The notes below the pieces were generated by a model. The model was given only the letters and a program-made list of their open reading frames with translations. It was not told where the DNA came from and searched no databases. Below are positions 56,603-64,000 of a stretch of 64,000 nt of DNA, piece after piece (position 1 is the first letter of the stretch; the number at the start of each line of letters is the position of its first letter). Position numbers and translations under genes: made by a program. The DNA is taken from assembly GCA_022225965.2 (NCBI GenBank), contig JAKJXP020000079.1, positions 62,001 through 126,000 on the forward strand. Reading direction: 5' to 3'. This DNA is from Diatrype stigma. Its lineage: Eukaryota > Ascomycota > Sordariomycetes > Xylariales > Diatrypaceae.

Positions 56603-58111
56603 TCACTTGCCGTGGATGCCGTAAACGACGGGTATGGGCCGGAAGACGCTGAACTCCTGGCCGGTGGCGACGAGCGTGCCCGGGATCTGGGGGTGCCAGT
56701 GGACCTCCTTGGCGTTCTCGGAGATGTGCTCGAAGAGCAGCTGGGGCGGCATGTCCTTGACGCCGGCCGTGTCCTTGCTCTCCTCGTCGTCCAGCTCGAC
56801 CGACAGGTCCCACAGCGTGACCTTGTGGTCGCCCGCCGCGACGGCCACCATGCTGTCGTCCGTCGGGTGCCACTCGATGCTCGTGATCTGCTCCTGGTGG
56901 TAGGCGAAGCTCGCGATGGGCGACGGCTTGGCGGCGTCGGCGCCGCCCTTCCACTGCCGCAGGTCCCAGACGGCCCACACGCCGTCGTCCGCCCCCGTCG
57001 CCAGCAGGTGCGTCGTCAGCCGCGACCACGACATCACGTTCACGTCCACGTTGCTGACCTGCACCGTGAGCGCGGGCTTCCGGCTCTTGCTGCGCACGTC
57101 CCACACGCGCACGGTGCCGTCGCTCGACGCCGACGCGAACACCGACGCCTCGCTCGGGCTCCACTGGATCTCCTCGATGCTGCCGGTGTGGCCCTGGAAG
57201 GCCCTCGTGTCCGTCACCCAGCCGCCGCCGGAGTTGCGCGACGTGGCGTATATCAGGCCATCGTTGTCGCCGGTCAACAGCTTGCCCTCGGGCGCCAGCG
57301 GGGACCAGTCTAGCGCGTAGCCTTCGGACTTGTGCGCCCGGATGGTGGATAGGGGCTTGTTGTCCTGGGGCGTTATGATGGTGCCGGGGTTATCGAAGGA
57401 TGCGAGATGGGTGGTGATGTCGTGGATGAAGATGTTGCCAGACTCTGTCATCGTTGCTGTTATCGTCGTAGGAGGTTTGGTGGGGTCTTGCGACGGGGTC
57501 TGGTGGGCTCGTATCCGGTTTGTGGTCGAGGTCAAGGGAATGGCCCTGGACTCAAGAATGGGATCGGCCTCCTCGTCATCATCATCGTCATCTTCCGAGT
57601 CGGAATCGTCGTCCTTGGGCATCCGACTTAGACCACTGAACTTCATTATCGTGATCTGGTTTTCCTTCTCCCGCTTTTCCTCGGCCTGCGTGCCGGCAAC
57701 TGTGTACATGGTGGCGGGGTAGGCCTTCTCTCGATGGTCGCCCAATCCGTCGCGAATGATGTCGAAAGACAGACATGGCCAGGGTGTGCTCAGGTTGTGA
57801 AGCATCTCGTATGTTCCCGTGTCCGGCGCAAGGTGTTGGCCTGCCTCGAGTGTATTGCGACCGACAATGAAAGTGCCGTTTGTAGTGCCTTCAACGTCCA
57901 TTGCGTCGGTCATGGCCCGTTCCTCGGCCTCTCTTTCCGCATCTGGTCTTCCATCGACTCCGGCTTCTATGATCTCATCCTCGCTCTCGAACTCGTCTTC
58001 GAACTCGTCTTCGAAATCGCCCATGTCCTTGTCGTCCACATCCATAGGCTCGGGCCGCCCGCCTGCCTTGAGGGGGCCATCGCTCTCTGCATCTGCTATG
58101 CGCTTCGACAT
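56603..58111 (-). CDS. RRB1: Ribosome biogenesis WD-repeat protein Rrb1/GRWD1
   Basis: Single-exon ORF of 502 aa. The acidic N-terminus (DFEDEFEDEFESEDEII) is followed by the CAF1C/histone-binding-type helix region (LSTPWPCLSFDIIRD, AYPATMYTVAGTQA). A second acidic run (DSDSEDDDDDDEEAD) precedes the beta-propeller. WD repeats include GYALDWSPLAPEGKLLTGDN, IQWSPSEASVFASASSDGTV, SRLTTHLLATGADDG and SIEWHPTDDSMVAVAAGDHK. The C-terminal EVHWHPQIPGTLVATG precedes FSVFRPI, the family's usual last block. Rrb1/GRWD1 is a dedicated chaperone for ribosomal protein uL3 (Rpl3) and acts in nucleolar 60S assembly. Length fits the family. Convergent with the amidoligase. Confidence 0.95.
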   Translation of the reverse strand: MSKRIADAESDGPLKAGGRPEPMDVDDKDMGDFEDEFEDEFESEDEIIEAGVDGRPDAEREAEERAMTDAMDVEGTTNGTFIVGRNTLEAGQHLAPDTGTYEMLHNLSTPWPCLSFDIIRDGLGDHREKAYPATMYTVAGTQAEEKREKENQITIMKFSGLSRMPKDDDSDSEDDDDDDEEADPILESRAIPLTSTTNRIRAHQTPSQDPTKPPTTITATMTESGNIFIHDITTHLASFDNPGTIITPQDNKPLSTIRAHKSEGYALDWSPLAPEGKLLTGDNDGLIYATSRNSGGGWVTDTRAFQGHTGSIEEIQWSPSEASVFASASSDGTVRVWDVRSKSRKPALTVQVSNVDVNVMSWSRLTTHLLATGADDGVWAVWDLRQWKGGADAAKPSPIASFAYHQEQITSIEWHPTDDSMVAVAAGDHKVTLWDLSVELDDEESKDTAGVKDMPPQLLFEHISENAKEVHWHPQIPGTLVATGQEFSVFRPIPVVYGIHGK

Positions 58112-59163
58112 GGTCGCACGAGGAGAAGAGGTATGGGTATCACGGTTCAGAACGAGGAGAAGGAAATAGCTGGTGAATTACTGAAACCCCGAAAGATGGA
58201 AATGGAGGACATGCAAATATTCACGATGTGCACCTGGGCGAAATTGGCGTGGTGGGGTCAAATAATTTTTTGAATTTGCAGGGACTGGATGAGCTGAGCC
58301 CCACCTGTTAACAGTGGTAGACCTCCAGAACCTCCCATTGCTGCCCCGCGATGGTCGACTGATAACGATAGATATACTTGGTCCTAACCTATTACAGTAA
58401 GTGCATGGGTAGTTATCTGTATATACTATACATACATGTACCTGTATGCTCTCAAGTTGTCTCGCCTGTAATACCGGTAAGTCAGGGGCCCCTTTACTGC
58501 TGACTACTGGGGCATCCTGTACGGCATATCCACATTGCAACCGCCTATACCTTTAGTCCTCGGATGGGAAACTTCCAGGTTGAGTAGTTATCGGTCACTT
58601 CTGCCCGACCACCATTGGTTCCTCTTTCAAATCTAGTCTTTATACGGCGTCTGTTAACTGTTAGAGTTGCTTGACGCGGCAGTTATCTGGTCCAATGTAG
58701 ACTAGAGCGATGGCACCATTGAGTATCATCCCTACCAAATCCTTGGGGAGCAAGGCCCGTTGAGTGGTATCCCGGTCACCGACCAAGTCGTCATGGCTGC
58801 TTAGTTACAGACAGTACCCTGTTCTCACCTTGTCTTGGAGTCAAATCCGGCCTCGGGCCCCCGCAGATGGAGACCCCGCAGGCCACACTACGACCGGGCT
58901 ATTGCCCCGACGCGGTATAAGTGATAAATGGCACAACAATGACACCACCGAAATATCACCCGGGTTCATATGCCGATCTACGGCGCACGATCATTCTTGA
59001 GAAAAGCGCGAGGGGATAAATCACCATGGATACCACGCGGAAATCGGCAATGACTCTGTAAGGTTTATTAAACATTATAAGTATCGCTAGAGGTGGCACT
59101 TCAAAGCTCTTCTTGGATGTCTCATCCTCGACGTTCAAACATTGGCGTGACGGCGCTTTCACC
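58112..59163. other. Intergenic, RRB1 to second carboxylesterase (divergent)
   Basis: About 1 kb with both promoters. AACATTATAAG near 59071-59081 lies about 85 bp before the esterase ATG and could serve as a TATA element. No gene. Confidence 0.45.
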
Positions 59164-60959
59164 ATGAGACTACCGGGCTGGCTTTTAACGGCCGCGCAGC
59201 TCCCCATACCGGGCACAGCTGCGCCCACGACCAATCAAGTCATCTCTCTGGAGGGTTATGGGAAATTCACTGGGACCTCCATCAACAGCACGTACAGTGG
59301 CTACGCTCTGCCAAAGCCGGTCGACGCCTGGCTTGGAATAGACTACGCCACTCAACCTATTGGAGATGGCCGATTCAAGCCAGTCGACTGGCCAGCTCCA
59401 TTCGAGGGCGTCAAGGCAGCTACGACATACGGCAAGGCGTGCATCCAAGACCCGAGCACAGTCGCGGCGGAGACGCAAAGCGAGGCATGCTTGAGCTTCA
59501 ATGTCTACCGGCCCCAGGGCGTTCCGCTAGACAAGAAGCTGCCAGTCTTGGTCTGGATTCACGGCGGTTCTTTCAACAGTGGTTCCTGGAAGAGCTTCGA
59601 CGGAGCTGCGTTCGTTGCCGCGTCCAAGGCGCCTATCATCGCCGTGACGTTCCATTACCGGATCAACTCTCTGGGCTTCCTCCCATCGGAGCTCTTCGAG
59701 CAAGAAGGCCTCCTGAACTTGGGCGTGCGGGACCAGCACTTCTTCCTGAAGAACTTTGTCCAGAAACACATAGGCTCCTTCGGGGGTGACCCTGAGAGTG
59801 TAACTCTCGGCGGTCGTTCGGCTGGGGCTCATTCCGTTGGTATACATTACTTCCATAACTACGAGGATGACGCTGGTCAGCCCTATTTCGCGAGGGCTAT
59901 CCATCAATCGGGGTCCGTTACGGCACGAACGTTTCCGAATGCGACCTATCCACTCTACGTGCAACAATTCCAGACTTTTATGGATTACCTCGGTTGCCCT
60001 ACTGAAGACAACGCTGCTGCTCTGTAAGTCCTCGCGCTCCATGTGTTATATAACTTCTAGTCCATATTTCTTCTTCACTTTGTCTTTGCTACTATGTCTT
60101 CTTCATAGGTGCCATAAAGCTCCAAACTAACCAAACTTCCAGGGAATGCCTCCGTGCAGCCGATATAATTGACGTCAGGGATATCAGCGCCAAGCTATAC
60201 GGCGACTCTGAGAGCAAGATGACCTGGCCGTTCCAGCCAACGCAGGGCGGACCGCTTCTCGAGAAATTCGGGTCGCAGTCCGGGTACGACGGGACGTTCT
60301 TCCACGTGCCGACGATCACGTCCAACGTGGTGGACGAGGCCAAGCTCTACATCGTGGACGACTTCGAGACCAACCAGGAGTTCGTGGACTACCTGTACAA
60401 CATCTCGCCGGGGCTGAACGGCGGCGACGACCTGGCCCAGCTGCAGGCGCTGTACCCGGACCCGGCGACGGACCCGGCGTCGCCCTACGCCGGCTCGCCC
60501 AACAGCACGCAGTACGACCGGCTGGCGGCGGCGCTGAGCGACTACGCCTACATCTGCCCGGGCCAGGAGACGGCGTACCGCGCCGCGGCGGCGGGCGTGC
60601 CGACGTGGAAGCTGCGCTTCAACGCCAACAACTCCTTCCCGGCCTGGCAGGGCATCCCGCACACGGCCGACACCACCTACACGTGGAACGACCCCGGCGC
60701 GCAGCACCCCGACGTCGGCCTGGTGTACAGCGCGTACCTGTCGAGCTTCGTGGCGACGGGCGACCCCAACGCGCTCCGGTACCCCGGCACGCCCGAGTGG
60801 CCCGCTTACACGCCCGCGGGCTACGGGCTGGATTCCCCGCCCGCTAGCCAGCTCCTCGTGCAGCCGGACAACCGGACGCGGGTGGAGTTGGACGTGGTTC
60901 GGCGCGAGGCTTGCCTGTATTGGAGAGATCCGGAGAGGGCGCCGCGATTGAATAAGTAA
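59164..60959 (+). CDS. Type-B carboxylesterase (GRSAG subtype)
   Basis: Two exons, 59164-60023 and 60143-60959 (119-bp intron, GTAAGT...CTAAC...TTCCAG), give 558 aa. The ATG at 59164 gives a hydrophobic N-terminus (MRLPGWLLTAAQLPIPGTAA), a probable signal peptide. Landmarks are YATQPIGDGRFKPVDWP, SEACLSFNVYRP, LVWIHGGSFNSGS (oxyanion HGG), TFHYRINSLGFLP and FGGDPESVTLGGRSAGAHS. Predicted catalytic residues are Ser219, Glu352 (NVVDEAKL) and His460 (GIPHTADT). The nucleophile elbow has Arg in place of the more usual Glu (GRSAG, not GESAG). The splice joins AAL to ECLRAADI. It is only distantly similar to the esterase at 33150 (different elbow and N-terminus), so it is not a recent duplicate. 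Substrate unknown. Confidence 0.88.
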
Positions 60960-61236
60960 CCCGGTTAACTGGCATGCTGTGCTTGAATGACGAGAGGATA
61001 TTCTTCGAATTGTTTTGTCTTGACTTTTCCCGGTGATCTATGAGATTCAAACCTTCGATCTTGTGAGTTATGTGTGTCATGCAAGATAGTTATAATGGCT
61101 GCAACGTTGACTGCTGCTTTGTAGAATTATATATATGATGGTATTATATATTGGGATATTATGTCTATATAGGATTCAGACCAATACAGAACATGTTTGA
61201 CCGGTTCATATGAGGTCCGGCTAGTCAGAAGACTTG
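60960..61236. other. Short intergenic interval
   Basis: 277 bp between the esterase stop and the interrupted ORF. AT-rich (TATATATGATGG near 61130). No gene. Confidence 0.5.
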
Positions 61237-61677
61237 ATGTGTTGCCCATCCAAAACGCCGCCGACGACCAGCAACATCGGGCCGACGCCTCTGACCTCGG
61301 TCCTGACGCCCCTCACGCTATCCCGAACAACGCCGGAGCTACCACCTGCCTACCACGGGGGCTCGGCAGGCGGAGACAGTAGCAGCGGCGGCAGCAATAA
61401 CACCAGTAGCGCCATTCACGCCAACAACGACAATGCATCGCAGATGCAGATGCAGATGCAGAGGCAGGGGAACTACGAGCGGCTCAAGACGCGCAACCAG
61501 CAGGCGTAGAGGGACAACGCCGAATTCTGGGACACGAACCGCGAGAACCGCGCGGACCTGGACCGCGTCGACGCCATCGCCGAGGGAAAAGCTGGCCCTC
61601 GACGAGCTGGATATCTCGGTGTTCGAGAGAGACTGTCACAGGTCTCCGAGATACTGTCCTTTGTCAGGGGTAGGTAG
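61237..61677 (+). pseudogene. Coding-like ORF interrupted by one in-frame TAG
   Basis: From the ATG at 61237 a GC3-rich frame starts MCCPSKTPPTTSN, passes a Ser/Gly/Asn-rich stretch and QMQMQMQ repeats, then NYERLKTRNQQA, and meets TAG at 61507-61509. The same frame continues in coding style (RDNAEFWDTNRENRADLDRV...) to a stop at 61675-61677, about 146 codons in total. The one-base step at 61507 could be a nonsense mutation, an assembly error or readthrough. The N-terminal Cys-Cys resembles dual-acylation sites, although Gly2 is absent. The second half is a probable amphipathic helix or coiled coil. I do not recognise the family. Confidence 0.4.
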
Positions 61678-62244
61678 GATGCGATGAACAGCCCCACCCT
61701 TCTTTCTTGTTCTCCATGTCTGGGACGAGGTCCCTTTGATCGCAAGGGTATATATAGTCAATAGGGATTGCTAGAGTATCGATCGCAAGTTCTTATTTTG
61801 GGACCGTTGCGTCCATCGACTTCACCCAAGCTACCAATCCCCAAGATCATGTTAGGCTCCGTGGTACATACGACTTAATGAGAAAGGCAAGTATTTTATT
61901 TGAGCTTCGGAGGCTCGTGTGGATCTGGATCTAAGCGACGGACCAACTAAAGTAAACTTCCTAATAGCTTTAAGTAGGTACCTAGTGAAATGCAAAGCGC
62001 AAATGGGAGGCTCTCGGTACGAACTATGGTGCACGATGGTAGCAATTGCAACCCACCAGCAGAATACAGCGAGGCGTAAGCAGTAGCTCGTGATCAGCTT
62101 TTACGAATCCCATGTTTACCTCTCATCTGGTGTGGACCATCGCCTAGGGTTTCCTCGCAACTCCCTGGTGTGGTACCCTAGCGGTCTTCATGAGCAAGCC
62201 ATGCAACGGCGCACAGCGTGGTGCAGCTTGATTTGGTCGCCAGG
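61678..62244. other. Intergenic between interrupted ORF and SNF2 gene
   Basis: 567 bp with no supportable gene. It contains a GTATATATAGTC motif near 61748. Confidence 0.45.
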
Positions 62245-64000
62245 TTAATCGGCGCCGAAGAGCCACAGGCGCTCCTCTTCCGTCAGCGGTTTCGCTGCTC
62301 TCCCCTTATCCAGAGCCGGCTGGGTCTCCTCCATCTTGCGCTGTTGCAGGAAGAGCATCCGGTCATCGATCGACTTCTTCACGACAATGTTCACAACGTA
62401 GGTTTCCTTTGTCTGCCCATGCCGGCAGATCCTCCCCTTGGCCTGGTCCTCGACGGACCGGTTCCACCAGGGCGACAGCAGGATCGCCCGGTTCGCGCAG
62501 GTGATGTTCAAGCCCTGGTTGCCGCATTTCAGACCAGCCACCTACGTAGATTGCATGTTAGTCGCGCCTCCAAGTCTTATACTTGTGTAAACCCGTGGCA
62601 TCATACCAGAACCTTGATGTTGCTCTTCGTCTTGAAGTCTTCAAGAGCATTTCCTCGTTGCTGTGGGGTCATGTCCCCCCAGTAGTATAGAAACGGGATG
62701 TTCGCCACTCCCAGCATTCGTCCAATGACCTTCGCCGTGATCCCCCATTGGACGAAGACAATGATCTTGTCGTCGGGAGCTTCGAGTTGCCACCCCTTTA
62801 TGCATTCCATGGCAGCTGTCGTTTTAGCGCTCGGGGTGAGCGGCTCGTTTGCGTTACGATCACTTAGCTCCAGCCATTTGGAGAGACTTTTCTTTGTCTT
62901 GGGTTGTAGTCCGTTAGAGTCATCTCCAGGGGCAGGAGGTTTAGTTGCACTAGGCTGGGAAAGCTTGACTCGGCCGGTACTGGTGAAGAGCGTGGAGGGG
63001 CCGTCATCCATATCAGGGGTATCTTCATGTTGATACTGATAGATAACCTTGTCGCATTCGGGGCACTTAAGGGAGCGTGTCCCCTGCTGTCCAATTTGCG
63101 CGAGCTGTTCTGTAAGACATACATCGCATAGTAAATGCCCACACTTGAGTCATAGTCAGTAACATCCCAAACCATAAGAGCTCTGATCTGGGAACATACT
63201 TCAAGCTGTCTAACCTCGGACTCCTCAAAGCACGCAATGCATCCTTCATTGTCCTTTGAGTCAAGAACATAATTCAGATGCTCGTCAAAGTTAAAAAAGA
63301 CATCTGGTTTGTCGGTGCCGAATCCTTCGAGCTTTATTTGTGGCTTCGTAGAAAGCAAATCTTCGCTGGACGCAACAATTTGGTCGTAGACCGATGTCTT
63401 GGGATGAATCTTGGCAAGATCGTTCAAGAGCTTGCGAATGTCTTCGGACGGGATTATGTTCTTCATCCACGTATATAAAAGAAGGGGATGATCCACGGCT
63501 TGTCGCAACCTAGTGAGGAGGACAAAGTAGCGCAGTCGGTAGTCGTTTGGGAGTTCTGTTCCACTTCCGCGCCTTCCAATTGCTTCTTTCAGAAGCCTCA
63601 AAGTAGTAGCCTCGATGCACCTATTCATAACCTGTCAGCGTCGATTTCAAAGCTTAGAATGATCTTACCTGTATATAAGGCCTTCTTCCTCCGTCATCTT
63701 GATGTTGTGTACGCTCTCATGGCACGCAGGAAGTTCGCAGATCTGTCTACCATTGAAGATCTCTCCCTTTTGTCTGTACTTCATCAGCAGCTTGACTAGA
63801 AATCCGGGGACTTGTTGAACCCACCGTCGAAGCATGCGGTCGTTGATGACCTTCATGACTCTATCTTCATTTCCCTTCTACATAGGTTTCAGTAAGAAGT
63901 ATCAACCTATTACCAAAACAAACATAGGTAGGTATTACTGACCATGCGGAGACGTTTGGGTTGGGGGAAATCCTCCTGATCCTCACCATTATGTCCCAAA
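62245..64000 (-). CDS. SNF2-family helicase with RING insert, C-terminal part (Rad5/Rad16/HLTF-like), truncated by window end
   Basis: Minus-strand exons 64000(partial)-63943, 63877-63669, 63620-63200, 63143-62607 and 62541-62245 (introns 65, 48, 56 and 65 bp). The exon-3/exon-4 junction restores a C3HC4 RING: CIAC, then CGHLLCDVC, then CPEC. This lies between the two helicase lobes, as in Rad5, Rad16, Uls1 and HLTF. Lobe-2 motifs are KIIVFVQWG (IV), LYYWGDMTPQQR, GLKCGNQGLNITCANRAI (V) and DQAKGRICRHGQTKETYVV (VI). Upstream, KVINDRMLRRWVQQVPGF and YRCIEATTLRLLKEAI are the lobe-1 end. The N-terminal lobe with Walker A lies outside the window. Family members remodel chromatin or act in DNA-damage tolerance, often as ubiquitin or SUMO-targeted ligases. 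The exact subfamily cannot be set from this part. Confidence 0.88.

Noticed and set aside
1..64000. CRISPR array, bacterial operons, rRNA genes
   Set aside because: No regularly spaced repeats, no Shine-Dalgarno-type gene clusters, and no rRNA sequence; the DNA is eukaryotic.

Overview
The window is nuclear DNA of a filamentous ascomycete (Pezizomycotina, most likely Sordariomycetes). The evidence is: short introns of about 47-300 bp with GTATGT/GTAAGT-type donors, CTAAC/CTGAC-like branch sites and YAG acceptors; GC-rich third codon positions in genes against more AT-rich intergenic DNA; and fungal families such as HET-domain, fungal 7TM rhodopsin-like, Ecl1, Yos1, Pet100 and fungal carboxylesterases. 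Nothing suggests a bacterial, plasmid or CRISPR context. The exon structures were worked out by hand from splice consensus, reading-frame continuity and conserved motifs crossing each junction. No alignment or transcript data were available.

Layout. 0-3 kb: a COQ11-like oxidoreductase (+) convergent with the splicing factor SYF2 (-). 3-6 kb: gene-free, with an 80-bp foldback element. 6.1-6.9 kb: a beta/gamma-crystallin-like protein behind a clear TATA box. 6.9-15.7 kb: a long stretch with no supportable gene. 15.8-16.9 kb: an Ecl1-family lifespan factor (3 exons). 16.9-22.2 kb: gene-poor. 22.2-24.7 kb: an uncharacterised GHKL-type ATPase (4 exons), convergent with a 5-exon 7TM rhodopsin-like membrane protein (25.3-26.7 kb). 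27.9-29.1 kb: an aminoglycoside-phosphotransferase-like kinase. 30.2-30.6 kb: Yos1. 33.2-35.1 kb: a secreted carboxylesterase. 36-36.8 kb: an SGNH hydrolase. 37.6-44.2 kb: a giant HEAT-repeat protein (Laa1/HEATR5 family). 44.9-46.9 kb: TACO1/YebC and Pet100 as a convergent pair. 47.8-49.9 kb: a HET-domain protein. 50.3-50.9 kb: a GNAT acetyltransferase. 51-54.2 kb: gene-poor, with one weak spliced candidate. 54.3-56 kb: a fungal amidoligase. 56.6-58.1 kb: Rrb1/GRWD1. 59.2-61 kb: a second carboxylesterase. 61.2-61.7 kb: a coding-like ORF broken by one in-frame stop. 62.2-64 kb: the 3' part of a SNF2/RING helicase that runs off the window.

Housekeeping genes (SYF2, YOS1, LAA1, TACO1, PET100, RRB1, COQ11) are interspersed with accessory ones (GHKL ATPase, HET, amidoligase, 7TM receptor-like, two esterases, kinase). 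Functional links visible in the layout are few. TACO1 and PET100 both serve cytochrome c oxidase biogenesis and lie tail to tail. LAA1 and YOS1 both act in the early/late secretory pathway but are 7 kb apart. The least characterised and most interesting loci are the GHKL ATPase, the amidoligase, the HET protein and the interrupted ORF at 61.2 kb. Intergenic DNA carries many TAGGTAGG/CCTACCTA tracts that often form perfect palindromes.
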